Origin: Dichetophora obliterata
Lineage: Eukaryota > Arthropoda > Insecta > Diptera > Sciomyzidae
Reading direction: 5' to 3'
Assembly (NCBI GenBank): GCA_963920525.1
Contig: OY986438.1
Coordinates: 133,764,671-133,828,670 of the forward strand
DNA length: 64,000 bases
Made by a program: the position numbers and the translations under genes. Below are positions 10,256-21,459 of this stretch, one piece after another. The notes below the pieces were generated by a model. It saw only the letters and a list, made by a program, of their open reading frames with translations, did not search any database and was not told the DNA's origin. The stretch's first letter is position 1. Each line of letters begins with the position of its first letter.

Positions 10256-12095
10256 CAAGCATTCTCTTCTTACTTTGAAATCAATTACCTTACCACAAGG
10301 GATGGAACCCCAAACCACTAAAATTTCTCAAAATTATTTTTGGATTAAAGTCCCTTCAATTTGCCTTTCCAGCGGTAGTTCAAATTTAAAATTCGGTTAA
10401 AAAAACCGTTTTTTAATAAAAAAATAATGTATGTTTAGCAAGGTGACTCGGCTTGTATGGTGGAAAAAAAAGTTCTATTTGCACCCATCTAAAAATGAGC
10501 CCTGATATTTCTTATGGCGATTCCCAAAATATTTAGGCTGTACCGAAATCCGTCAGTGAGCTAAACCATTTTGCAAAAACCTCGAAATATCATGTTTTTC
10601 GTAAATATGTTGGCTAGTGTAATAGTTGTAAGAAATTTAACCGAAATTTCAAATATTAGACCTGAAAAAGTTCTTATAACCTGCATCAATCGCATTTATC
10701 GGATTTGCAATTATCGTAATTATGTTTTTATTCTTTTTTTTTAACCTTATTTTTTATTATTTTCATTTTAATTCAAATACCTTTATTATTTCTTATGCGA
10801 TACTCGCTTTCAAACATCATTGGAAAGGTATGGAGTGCTTTCTCTTATTGCTTAAACTGAATAACATAAAAACTGGAATATTTAAGGAAGTATTCGTTGC
10901 AGAAAACTCCTACTGGAGAAATAAAATAAAATACCAAAAATAAAAAATGTACCCAAATTTCGTGGCAAAGAGTAATCTATACAGGGCTTTTCTAAAATGA
11001 GATAATTTCGCCTCATTCCGCCAAAAAAGAGAAAAATAAGTACTTTCCGAGCCGTTCCTCTTGACTTATGACGAGGAACAACTTCAATGTTCTAAGGAAC
11101 ACTTCAGCGAGATTCTAAACAACACAGACTTTCTTGGAAGTCCACGCTAGATAAGGATATGAAGTCCACAAAACAATCAATTAGAATCCACAAGGAGCAA
11201 TATGACACAAAAAAAAAATAAAGGAGTCGTTCCTTATCATTTGTCGTTTTCATTTTTGTTATTTTATTCTATTGCTTACAGTATTTTTCACAGTAGGGGT
11301 TTTCTGCAACAAAGATTTCCTTAAATATTTCAGTTTTTATGTTATTCAGTTTAAGCAAAGATGAAAGCACTCCAAAACTTTCCAACGATGTCTTGAAAGC
11401 GAGGAACGCATAAGGAATAATAAAATTTTTTGAATTTAAGTGAAAATAATAAAAAAAATGTTAAAAAAACGAAAAAAAAAAACATAATTATCGTAAATCC
11501 GCTTGCAAATATTTAAAAAGTTTTGATGCAGATTAGAAGAACTCTTTCAGGTCTAATATTTGTGATGGTTAAATTTCTTACAACTATTACACTAGCCAAC
11601 ATATTTACGAAAAAATGATTTCTGGCGGTTTTTGCAAAATGGTTTAGCTCACTGAAGGATTTCAATATTGCCAAAATATTTTGGGAATCGCCGTAAAAAA
11701 TGTCAAGGTTCATTTTTAGATGGGTACAAATAGAATTTTTTTTGAGTCACCTTAATGTTTAGATGTTAAAATTACCCACCTTTATTTTAATATTTTTCAC
11801 AAGGTTTCAGCTTTAAGAAAAAAGTCATTTGAAACTTTTATATGGTGTTCTTCGAACCCCTACTTTAAAATCAGAACCTTACCAAAATTTACCAAAATTA
11901 ATTTTAGAATATATTCTGTTTTAATTCCTTTTCAATGGTTGTTCAAACTAAACATTCGGTTTGAAAATTTTTGAAATATAAATTTTCGTTAAGATCGATT
12001 TTCGACGTTTTCGCCACTTTTTGTCAATTTTAGTGAACCCTGTAACTCCACCAAAAATCATGCCAAATTTTTTTCCTCGAAATTAAGTCTTGTAT
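10256..12095. repeat. Dispersed non-coding repeat, copy 1, split by a hAT-like element
   Basis: The two pieces, 10256-10438 and 11755-12095, together match 15628-15986 plus 16694-16845. Shared words include CTTACTTTGAAATCAATTAC, TTCCAGCGGTA, GTTTAGATGTTAAAATTACC and, in slightly different form, the AACTCC(A/G)CCAAAAATCA stretch. No coding sense is seen. The copy begins within ~20 bp of the giant fold-back element's end. Confidence 0.75.
10439..11754. mobile_element. hAT-like fold-back element with perfect 8-bp target duplication
   Basis: The element begins CAAGGTGACTC and ends GAGTCACCTTA. It is flanked on both sides by ATGTTTAG (10431-10438 and 11755-11762). Inverted arms of roughly 470 bp (to about 10913, and from about 11290) enclose a ~375-bp centre without a recognisable transposase. 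Paired words include the region of ATGTTGGCTAGTGTAATAG and its complement. An 8-bp duplication with short imperfect TIRs is the hAT-superfamily signature, so this is a non-autonomous hAT-type element. Removing it restores continuity with the second copy of the host repeat at 15.6-16.8 kb, which confirms both borders. Confidence 0.88.
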
Positions 12096-13643
12096 TGTGG
12101 ATGTGGTCATTCCGTAATTTAATTTTCTGGTTCGTTTAAAAAGCAATTGCTGAAATATTTTTATCACTTGTTCCAGCTTATAATTATTATTAAATTTCTG
12201 TCATGGTTTTAAGTCATACTTATTTGTTGTTTATAACATGTTTTTATTTTCTTAACTGTTGCATTCAAAAGACTATGTCTTATATGCGGATACTATTTTT
12301 AAATATGTATATTGAAATTAAAATTGAAGTGGAAGTTTTCCCCTTTTCTTTTAATAATACTTTTCGAAAGGCTTTTCATTCAAAGTAACACATTGTTACT
12401 TTAAACTAACACAGAAGGACTTTAAAATAAGCTTTCTTTCATAGTTTGATAGTCGACCTTCGTGTTTCGACTTTTATATTAAATTATTACGTTTTGATTA
12501 AAAAGTGTTTTTATTCTTTTTACTTATGAGTATTAAATTGAATTTTGATTTTTTTTATTAAATTCTGCATGAAAATAAGTTAGGATAAAATTAGTTAAGC
12601 ATATGTACAATCAGATGACTAATGATAGGTCTGCAATATGTACATAGTTTTTGTCTTGACGCTGCATAAACTTCACTCAATGTTATTAACATAGACCGAT
12701 TGAAATATTTTATTTGATATATAGAATTTAATTTTTTTTATGTATAGAGAAAAACAATTGGATTGCAAAAAGCGAAGAAACTTAACCTATAAAAATATAA
12801 GAATAAAATGTCTTCAAGGCATTGTCCACACTTAATTAACTTCTTGGAAGCTTATAATTACCAGCTATGATTAAATATATTTCTTGCCAAAAGCTAAAGT
12901 AATTTGTCAGTGAGAGCAGAGTGTGAGAAAAGATGATGTTGCAATGAAAAGCGGAGAGAGCAGAGAATTTAATTGGAAGATGTATGTCGAAAATATCGCA
13001 GCCATTTCTTCAACTTAATTACTCTAATTAGACATTATGAATTATTCATGATGCATATATTTTTATACAAGATCAAATATTATTTATTAACTTTTTTTTT
13101 CTTTTCTTTCCTTTCCTTGTGTATTTTAATGTGTGTGTGTAAGAGTGTTTATGTATAAAAATGGCAATATGTGTGCAAAGTAGTTCTGAATATTGTTGTG
13201 TGTTTGTCCTGAGTGTTGTCTTTATTTGAACATTTATACAGATACATCAACTAAGCAGCATATGGAATAAATGGCATTGACAAATGATGCCAGTTAGATT
13301 ATATGTTCGCATTGTGTTGTCAGTAAAACTTGCCTACACCTTGCTTCTCATACCTTTCCTATGCCTCCTACCTCATTACATACTCACTTTACATACTCTC
13401 TTGTTCCTTTGATTTAAAATTTCTACAACTCGTTAACAGCAAGTATTTGTGTCTTTCTTATAATTGCTCCAATGAAAGACAGAGAGTTCCACACCACAAA
13501 CTAGAACATTTCAATTAAAGTCATTTGCTAATCTTTTCAATTAAACCATTTTGTGGAGTACTTTTTGACGTAAATATAATACGAGCTTATAAAATGTAAA
13601 CAAAGATGTACAATTTAAACAATAAAAGTTTATCAGTTAGACT
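12096..13643. other. AT-rich DNA without a supported gene
   Basis: Nothing is supported here. The stretch holds short pyrimidine-rich runs near 13090-13115, a short GT run near 13132-13141, and short open frames (12203-12388, 12973-13158, 13330-13518) of only ~60 codons with low-complexity composition. It lies immediately downstream of the minus-strand gene at 13689-14612 and could include that gene's 3' flank. Confidence 0.5.
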
Positions 13644-13649
13644 TTTATT
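13644..13649 (-). terminator. Candidate polyadenylation signal for the 307-residue gene
   Basis: AATAAA on the minus strand lies about 40 bp beyond the TAA stop of the gene at 13689-14612. The position is plausible for a short 3' UTR. The hexamer is common in A/T-rich DNA, so this alone is weak support. Confidence 0.4.
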
Positions 13650-13688
13650 CGATTTTCTAATTAAAACTTCAATTTGTATACGGAAATT

Positions 13689-14612
13689 TTAAACTTTCTG
13701 GAAATTGAGTGCAGTTCTGGCTGTCCTTTTTACCCTTGTCTCCGTATTTCCGGCTTTTTGCACTGTCTGAATAGCTTTTTCAGGATCTATCTGTATATCT
13801 TCTATCATGTTGCGTGATCTTCCCGCCGTTCGTTTCTTGATGGCCGACTTCACACTTACTTGTGATCTACATTCTGTTATATTCAATGTGTTTGTTGAAC
13901 TTGTTGTCAAGTTGTCCACCGTTGTTGCAGCTCTCTGTGCCATTTTATTGGTAATTCTGACTGACCTGTTGGCTATCATGTTCTGAGTTCTAGCCGTTCG
14001 AGTTGCCAATTTCTTTAATGGTTTAGCTGAGAGTGTATTTTGATTATTTGCACTCACTGCCGATTGTCTCTTCAACATTTGTAAAGTTCTGTCCGATCTT
14101 GATGCCAATTTTTTTAATCGAGTCGTTGTTGCATTTTTAACATTCGCTAATTGTAAGAAATCCTTATTTTTCATGGCCTGCAATTCACTCGCTATTATTT
14201 GTTGTGACCTGCTCGATTTTAATGACCTCTTTTCTGTTGTTGTTGTTGCTGATTTTGTTGTTATTATATTTGCAATTCTAGCTGGTATTCTCGCCATCAT
14301 GTCCACAGTTCTTCTCGATCTTGTAGCTAGCACATCTATAGCTCTTTTGTCTAATACATTCTTCGGTAGTTTTTCTTTGTCACTATTTCGCCTCTCTGCT
14401 GTAGTTGCCACGATTTCTATAGTTTCTTTGATTTCTTTTTTATTCCCTGTAATGGCCGTTTGTTCCTTTTCCGCTTCTAGCTCGTGACTACAGTCGCAGT
14501 TTAGAAAAATCTTAAAAATATCTGTAAGAAACTCCAAACAAAGCAATATAACAGCTAGTATGAAAAATCGTTCAGCTAACGATTTGGATTTTTTCTGTGA
14601 AGTAGTATTCAT
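13689..14612 (-). CDS. Orphan 307-residue protein: N-terminal membrane segment and basic repeat tail
   Basis: This is the only long intact open frame in the window (307 codons plus TAA) and is very unlikely by chance at this base composition. The ATG has A at -3. Residues 1-15 are basic (KKSK), residues ~16-38 form one hydrophobic segment (signal anchor or signal peptide), then Cys-Asp-Cys and an acidic patch (39-52). From ~75 on the chain is very Arg/Lys/Thr/Ala-rich. A degenerate motif recurs: LATRSRRTVDMM (95-106), LASRSDRTLQML (169-180), LATRTARTQNMI (202-213), RTAGRSRNMI (261-270) and KRTART (295-300). I recognise no family and no enzyme motif. It could be a lineage-specific secreted or membrane-anchored basic protein. 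An AATAAA lies ~40 bp downstream. The 104-codon frame on the opposite strand is its shadow. Function is unknown. Confidence 0.7.
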   Translation of the reverse strand: MNTTSQKKSKSLAERFFILAVILLCLEFLTDIFKIFLNCDCSHELEAEKEQTAITGNKKEIKETIEIVATTAERRNSDKEKLPKNVLDKRAIDVLATRSRRTVDMMARIPARIANIITTKSATTTTEKRSLKSSRSQQIIASELQAMKNKDFLQLANVKNATTTRLKKLASRSDRTLQMLKRQSAVSANNQNTLSAKPLKKLATRTARTQNMIANRSVRITNKMAQRAATTVDNLTTSSTNTLNITECRSQVSVKSAIKKRTAGRSRNMIEDIQIDPEKAIQTVQKAGNTETRVKRTARTALNFQKV

Positions 14613-14671
14613 TATGATTATTTTCGAGGGCGTTAAGGTGCTTAATTAGTGTGGCTCGTCTAAAATTTTTA

Positions 14672-14710
14672 AAGTGAATGTTATTATTGTGCGTCCTTAG
14701 CAATATTTAA
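14672..14710 (-). promoter_or_regulatory. Weak TATA-like / initiator-like pair upstream of the orphan gene
   Basis: On the minus strand TTAAATAT (14710-14703) lies about 35 bp before an initiator-like TCACTT (14677-14672), roughly 60 bp upstream of the ATG at 14612. Spacing is roughly as in insect core promoters, but both words are common in A/T-rich DNA. Confidence 0.2.
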
Positions 14711-14712
14711 GC

Positions 14713-15627
14713 ATGTTTTTCTATTTTAAACAAACAGGTAGAACCTTATTTGAAAAATTAGAGACGTGCCATGGTTTTTTCTACCTGTTGACGTCCAAAT
14801 TGTAAAGTTGCTGCAAGAATGTTTTACAAGCATTGCTAATTGCTGTGCCATTGACGTTATTTTAATGAATTACCTGAAGTAATTAAGGCTATTTATAAAG
14901 TACATTATTAGTATGAGCACCTTATTATTAGTTTAGAACACCTCAAGTTTGGCTAAGTTTAACTACCTAAAAACATTTTAGTATTTTATTGGATTTACCT
15001 AAATTATTCTTAGTACATGTGTATATAGTTTCGAATTTGAAAAAAACAAATCAACTCTTTCTGATCTCTAAAGATCTTCGAATTTGCCACAGTAAAACCG
15101 AATTTTTTTAACTAAAGCCGAACAAAAGTCAAACAGCGACCGTACAACGGGCATTTGTAGGACTTTTTGGCCGAACAAGGTTCGAACAGTGACCGTTAAA
15201 AAAATAAATATTATATTGTACACAATTTACGTCATAATATTTTATAATACGGCGCTATGAATGCTTATTGCTAATTAATAAATGCTTAAATAATTTAGGG
15301 AAACTTTTGGTGGCTAGAGGTTCCATCGCTTTTGGTGAAGTATTTATATATCGATTCTGTCGCGGTAACGTTATTTTTATTATCGAAGGAATTCAGGAGT
15401 AACAGGGACAATATATATAGTTAATGCTCTTAATGCGCATTTAGCTCTCAGTGTGAACAGCATAAGACTTGTAACGTATTTTGGTAACAAGATTACTATT
15501 ACCGGTATCGCTCAGAGTCGATCTGTTAATATCAAAGAATGGGTTGGAAAAACACCATTTGAAAATTCAAAATTTATGTTTTCATAAAGCTGTCAAAATT
15601 GCTTTTTCAAAAAACATTAGGGTGGGG
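14713..15627. other. Non-coding DNA, no clear feature
   Basis: No open frame or motif is supported. Small inverted words occur (AACAGGTAGA near 14743 and TCTACCTGTT near 14788). A stretch near 15100-15190 repeats CCGAACA-type words. This may be the distal promoter side of the orphan gene or eroded repeat. Confidence 0.4.
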
Positions 15628-16845
15628 ACTATGTTCAAACTCTTACTTTGAAATCAATTACCTTACCAGAAGGGATAGAACCCCCAACCATCAAAATGTT
15701 TCAAAATTTGTTTTAAATTAAAGTCTCTTCAATTAACTTTCCAGCGGTATTTCAAATTTAAAATTCAGTTAAAAAACTCATTTGTTAATCTGAAAAGTAC
15801 TTGTGTTTAGATGTTAAAATTACCATACCTCTTTAACACATTAAGTCCTTACCCTAATTTTTATATTGTTGAAAAGGTATTCTTACATGTTATTTTTAAA
15901 ATACATTTTTAATTTTGAAATGGTGTTTTTCAAAATTGTTTTGAGAATATAGTCTGTTTAATTACCTTTCCAACGGTACATCAAACCAAAGGTCTGCAGC
16001 GAACCATCCGTTCTACTTGTACAAACAGATATAACAAGTAAAAACCTGATAATATTGGTACAAATACAACAAGGAGTAGAACAGAACATATGCTTATATG
16101 CTTTGGAATGAGCAGAGAGCTTATCATCTCTTTCTCTGGCTCTCATTATAGTGTAAGCTTTTTTTTTCTTTATCTGTTCCACTAAGTGGAGTATCTGTTT
16201 TAACCCTTTTTTAAATGGATATATCCATTCAATATGGATATTCCAGATCGTTCTCTTTGTATTGATGTTGTGTTTTTCTATTTCTATTCAACTAAAAGAA
16301 AGTAATGGTGAGTGTCTTTCTGTGAATGGACGTTTTCGTTTTTTTGGCAAATTTAAAACATAAAAAAGTACTTAAATGCATTGTACTTATATGAACTGTT
16401 TCTTTTTTTGTTGTTTATTTCGCTCTTTTTTCTTTATGCTTGCTACGTCACATACTCCAGATGTTACAAATAAAGATATCAGTATTATCGATATATCTGT
16501 TTGTTCTGTATGTGCTCAAACTAGTATTTTTGATACTTGGTAATTTCAGTCTCTCATACCTATTCCATCCTTATCTAAAAGAGAAATATTCCATGCATAC
16601 TCAATGCTTAGAGAGCGAAACAGATACAAGTAGATATAAGAAAAAATAACAACACACAACTGGTGTACTTGGATGGTTCTTTGCAGAGCTTTACATCAAA
16701 CTTAACATTCAGTTTAGATATTTTTGAAATATGAATTTTCGTAACAAGCAATTTTGAATTTTTGCCGATTTTTGTCAATTTTGTGACCCGTGAACTCCGC
16801 CAAAAATCACGCCAAACTTTTGTTCTCCTATTTAAGTTTTTTATG
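15628..16845. repeat. Dispersed non-coding repeat, copy 2, split by a second hAT-like element
   Basis: The outer pieces (15628-15986 and 16694-16845) align with copy 1 at 10256-12095. CTTACTTTGAAATCAATTAC and TTCCAGCGGTA lie on the left, and CTCCGCCAAAAATCACGCC on the right. It contains CCTTTCCAACGGTA, a word style that recurs near 48.9 kb (CGTTGGAAAGGTG), so the family may be more widespread here. Confidence 0.75.
15987..16693. mobile_element. hAT-like MITE with perfect 8-bp target duplication
   Basis: The ends are CAAAGGTCTGCAGCGAACCA and the inverted counterpart TGGTTCTTTGCAGAGCTTTA. CATCAAAC flanks both sides (15979-15986 and 16694-16701). Joining the flanks restores the host repeat as seen uninterrupted in copy 1 near 11935-11955. 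The first base is C and the last is A, the same terminal mismatch as in the element at 10439, so both may have used a related transposase. No coding capacity: small frames at 15958 and 16440 are incidental. Confidence 0.85.
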
Positions 16846-16997
16846 TTCATCAGTGATGCTCCACACCTCCTCCAAAAATAAACTACTTGTTATTTTATTT
16901 GAATTATAATATTTTTTAATATGAAAGTACAATATTTAAACTTTTTTGAGTTTATTTCTATTTAATGCAAAAGTTAAGTACATTTTGGAACTGTTTG

Positions 16998-17274
16998 TGT
17001 TAACAAAATAAGAACAACTATTTTTTTTTAGATTCTGTAAAGGACATTTCTAGTGACAATTCGCAATTTGACAGGTACCTTGCTACTTTCAGGACACTGA
17101 AAGGCATGTCAAGCTCGTAAAGGAGGCGTGGTTGCTGCTGCTGCTGCATAACGAAGAAAAGGCATAATGTTTTCTATTTTGGATGCCGCTCTAAAAGGCT
17201 AAAACTTGAAACAAAAAGCTATTTTTAGTATTTCACAGGATCTAAGAAATACAATTGTTCTTATTTTGTTAACA
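16998..17274. mobile_element. Small MITE with ~45-bp inverted ends
   Basis: TGTTAACAAAATAAGAACAA at the left end is matched by an exact 20-bp inverted copy at 17255-17274. Pairing continues less perfectly through TTTAGATTCTGTA and its complement. The centre includes a short CTG/GCT-type run (17133-17147). No clear target duplication was seen. Confidence 0.75.
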
Positions 17275-18619
17275 TAAGCAATTCCCAATCTTCTTAATTT
17301 TTGCAATAAGCTAATATAAACCCAAAAGTGTTACAAAACTTTCACATAAAAACAAAACATTATAATTAAATTAAGTAACAGGTAGATTCTCTTTTAAAAA
17401 AAATCGTTAAATATTGTTAGAGATTTCTTTCAAATGGGATAAAAATTTGCAGTTTTTTTTATATGAATTTGATTGATAAACATGATTTTCCATTTTAAAA
17501 AACCATTAGTGGGTCTTTAGTACAAAAGTTGCTCAAAAATGCACAAAACTAAATTGGTTCATACTAAACAAAGTATACCAATCGAAAGGGTTTTTTATAT
17601 TCCATTTAATTTTGGTACCGGAATTGGGGGTCAGATTTTTACCATACGAGTCGATAAACTCTATTTTACACGTTTTTGTTTTCGCATAAGATTGAACGTA
17701 AAATTGATGTGAGTATATTGTTTCAAAACGGCCACTGTTTAACCACTGTTCCGCTTTTGTGATTATATTAAGATTATGTTTGAACCCAGTTTGTTTGTGT
17801 GGTCCTTGTATTTGTGTTCAATTCTCGCTGTTGTAATTGTACTTACACAATCCTCCATATACCATTGTTAACCATTCCATATAACGATGCCCCCTAACAA
17901 AAATTAATCCAAAAATGACACAAATTATTGAAATTTAATTAAAAGTGCCATAACTTTCAAGTGGTTCATCTTCAGTCTGTTTTGCTTACTATTTTACTCT
18001 GCAAATTTTTATAATGTATGCACATTTTTTCCTATATTACTTACAATAACCTTTTGTATTAAAGTTATTCAAAACTTCCAGTTCAGCTATGTGGCATTTT
18101 ATTCTGTATATTTAAAGTTCGATCTTTCATAAATTATGAAAATGATTTTTTTACTTATATTTAACCATTATCATTGCGTTCAGTATTTATGTTAAATTGT
18201 TCAGAAATTGCTGTGGCTGTTCTTGTTTTGATATCATCTCAAATGGCCCTAAGCCCTTAAACTAGTCCTCAAAATTTTATTCTCACTAAAGCTAATGAAA
18301 TGTATATTTATTGTGAGGCATTGCTTAAAATTTAATAACTAAACATAGTAACAACAACATTTGTTATTAATTAGTTTTAAACTCTAGAATTTGGCAATAA
18401 AAAATTGACCCAATTAACTTTATTTGATTTCTGTTATCGAAAAGTTGTAGTGGTAGTCCAAATATTCTATTCGAGAAACTCTGAAATAAGTTTATTCGAC
18501 AAACCAGAAGCTAACAAAAAACAGGACTGATTACCTAACTGAATATCTCAAAAGTTTGTCAGCACCTTTTTTTGTACAAAATTCTTGGTAAATTGAAGCA
18601 AGTTAAATCAAGTTTTTAC
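17275..18619. other. AT-rich DNA without a supported gene
   Basis: No reading frame or repeat is supported. If the exon at 18620-18784 is real, this stretch would be the start of its downstream intron on the minus strand. I could not identify an acceptor or second exon with confidence. Confidence 0.4.
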
Positions 18620-18784
18620 CTGAATATTTTTGTTTCTCCTTTTTATTTCTACCGCCAGTGCTCGGTTGCTTCCTTTCGTTACACAGTCTCTAGCAGCCAT
18701 GATGAAATACAATACAAAGCAATAGATAAATAATGATATGAAAACTGAAACTACAAATAAATTGACCATTGAATTTATTTCCAT
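18620..18784 (-). CDS. Possible first coding exon of a small single-pass membrane protein
   Basis: From an ATG at 18784 the minus strand encodes 55 residues beginning MEINSMVNLF. A strongly hydrophobic stretch follows (about residues 8-29, rich in F, V, I, L), then a basic segment with KRRNKN. It ends at CAG|GTAAAAAC, a good splice donor; unspliced, the frame stops three codons later. The hydrophobic segment followed by a basic cytosolic-type tail is coherent. The exon lies in a locally less repetitive region. I do not recognise the protein and found no second exon, so this may still be chance. An upstream in-frame extension reaches a stop before any other ATG. Confidence 0.33.
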
Positions 18785-18802
18785 TCCGAATGACTTTTGC
18801 AA

Positions 18803-20429
18803 ACGATGCCAACAAACGTTTGGCCCAACCAGCCCTAACGCCCTAGCTTAGAATGTAAGTATTTCCAGTTAGCAATGAAAAAAAAAAAACGGAATAAAAA
18901 AGTAGTAACAGACGATGCTTAAAGCGCACCCACAACCAGCAACGACCACCTTCGTCGACCACGCCAACAACATTATCGAGGAACACTTGAGTATTTGTTT
19001 TGTTGCATTATTTGTTAGCATAACTAGAACAAAATGAAAAAAAGCACTAGAAATAAATATAGAAGAACCAAAGTTCTTGTGTTCTAACTTGATAAAAAGC
19101 CAAATTGATGAGCTGCAAAACTTGCAATAGAATTCGAAGAAAACAATATTATAACTATTTACAAAGAAAAAATACCTTAGATTTTTGGGCTATGATGGCA
19201 AAAACTAGCTTAATTGTAAATTTATTGTATTCTAAAGATACTCATGCATGGACTGAAAACGTAAAAGAACATTAAAATGTAATTTTTTTAATTTCTTTGC
19301 TGATAGAATAAAGTCTTAGATGCCTATTTGGAAATCTCTTGAGAATTTATTTGGAAATTTTTATAAAATTTTGTTAAATATCTGCAACCTTTTAACCTGC
19401 TTGGCTCAATCTGATATAAGAAATTAATCATGTGATGGTGCTGTTCTATTCAATATTAGCATAGAACCATTAATCACTTTTATACTAAGCACTGGAACAA
19501 GTAGCCATCAACTCTTAACGAGCCATAGAGTTCAGTGCTGTATTATGTCGAATGTCAAACTATTTAAGCATAAACCCTAAGGTACCAGGTTCAGTGTTGC
19601 CAGTTACTACTGACTAAAATAAAAAAAAAAAAAATTTAAAATTTTATTAATATAATTTATAACAAAGTATTAATATAACTATGTATTAATAATAAGATAA
19701 AAAAAAATCCCAAAAAAAAAAAATAAAGTTTCAATTGAAGAAAAACTAAAAGTATATACTTATTTAAAGTACTCCATTTTTCATGAATGTTCTTGTTGTC
19801 ATAGATTACGTTCGACCCAATTAATATAAAATATGATCGAGGTATACCTACTATAGTCGTGGCTACTTGTATGCTGCCCTCTTAAACCGTATCTTGAAAA
19901 TTAAAGTTATTATTAACAATTTTCTTTTTAAAGACTTAAGAAATATTTGACAATCAAAACGCAATTAACTGTGTCAATATGTAAGCGATTTCTTGTTCTA
20001 AACTTCACAACATTGAGCTAGATAAACGTTCGTTTAACATCAGCGTTTAACCAAGACTACGATAACAGATGCAGTGAAAATTTTTGCAGTTCCTCTAAAA
20101 TTAGACTTACAGATGCATCCTTATATTAGAGCTCTTTAAACAAAAAATCAGTTGTATTAGATACTTTATTCCATTTTAAGAGGTTTATTTTTACAACGAA
20201 AAATTTTCAGAAAAGGCAAAATATCTTCATTTTATGCTTTTAAAACATTTTTAATGGAAAAGTGCTCAATCATCTTCGCTGATTTGGCGGGAAATCCGCT
20301 GATCTGGCAACAAGAACGGGTCATACAAGAAATTTAAAATGTATATGAGCTCACTATGAGTGGTTCGGAACTTTCAGGCTATCCCATAACATCACATCGA
20401 AAGCCAACTTAAGATGGACTGAACTCTCT
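18803..20429. other. Intergenic DNA, no supported gene
   Basis: Positions 18830-18980 are somewhat GC-richer and could belong to the upstream side of the candidate exon at 18784. The rest is A/T-rich. A possible pair of MITE ends (GTGTTGCCAG near 19594 and CTGGCAACA near 20302) is too short to support an element. Confidence 0.35.
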
Positions 20430-20705
20430 ATCTTCAGAGTGTTAAGGCTCATCTGGCTGAAGGGACTTTCGGCGATCAAGAACCCTAAGATTGGATCGAG
20501 CTACGTTAGTGATTGCCACATAGGCAACATGTCTTTCAACTATGTGTCGCTACAAACGACTTCTGCAGAAGATGTAAGAACGAGTATAAGGAGGACGTAA
20601 AAACCGTCTCCCCCCTTCAGTGCTCCTGTCTGGTGCTCGCCAGAGAAAGGCAAAAATATTTGGGATCATGCTTCTTTCATGAGACTGACGACCTATAAAC
20701 AATTA
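20430..20705 (+). pseudogene. LINE remnant: C-terminal tail of the pol protein
   Basis: The frame from about 20531 contains CVATNDFCRRCKNEYKEDV and later LVLARERQKYLGSCFF. This matches the pattern of the C-terminal tail that follows RNase H in insect LINEs (NDFCRSC...E.VEHLLC.CPALAR.R...LG). The family's upstream GH-like word sits in another frame near 20510, so there is at least one frameshift. Only this tail is present and no poly-A tail is obvious. It is related in kind to the minus-strand tail at 49440-49765. No function is expected. Confidence 0.6.
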
Positions 20706-21459
20706 GAGTCTGGCAACTAAGAAGCACTTTTAAGGATCAGTTCATTCCGTTCCATACACTGCCATGCATCTAATCACAATGGCTTTCTTACAAGAGAGTA
20801 TCTTTCGACATCCCACAGCAGACTTGATCACGTGACGCCATACAGGAGCACCATAAGTCGCGCAAGCAACAACTAGACCCCCTTCCCCCATCTATAAGAC
20901 GCACAGCTCATCTACGGAGGCCACATTCATTTCTTAGCAGACGAAATGTACACTGAGTTAAGTAAATTAAAAAAGTGCTTATAAAAATTATATTTAAACA
21001 ATGTTTTTTGAAGTGAAAACTTCTTTAGGTGCGTTGAGCAATTTTTAGTACAGGGTAAATCTTGCGTTTTCGTCATTATTACAGCAAAAAGCTTTCATCA
21101 TGGAGAGAACGAGTAGCTTTCATCATCAAGACAGCAAGTTGCATTCGTCATCAATACAGTCAGAGAGTAGCTTTCATCGATAAGCTTGACACTGATTATC
21201 ACAGTGCTTCCACAACATAGATTGTGTAATTACTCCAGTGCTTCTCAAAAATTTTGGAATTCGATTTATTCCAGTGCTTGCCAAACTGTTACTCCAGTGA
21301 CTTTCAAACTGTTACTTCAGTGACTTTTTATCTATTGGTTGGAGTGATTCTCAAACTGTTGGCCTTTTTACTTTGTAAAAAATATCTCGCTATAATTGAC
21401 GCACTTACGTTTCTGAATTGTGTAGCGTTCTTATTGAAGTAATTTTTGGTACTTGTTGG
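20706..21459. other. Non-coding DNA with imperfect short repeats
   Basis: Positions 21080-21190 carry loose repeats of AGCTTTCATCATC-like sequence (AAAAGCTTTCATCATGG, GTAGCTTTCATCATC, GTAGCTTTCATCG). 21230-21350 repeats ACTCCAGTG(A/C)TT-type words. These are short degenerate tandem repeats. No coding sense is recognised. Confidence 0.4.

Noticed and set aside
14173..14487. 104-codon open frame on the plus strand
   Set aside because: It is antisense to the 307-codon gene. Its Val/Ala/Leu/Ser composition is the complement of the repeated Arg/Thr/Lys codons.
19594..20312. Possible MITE bounded by GTTGCCAG and CTGGCAAC
   Set aside because: Only about 8-10 bp pair, and no target duplication or arm similarity is found.
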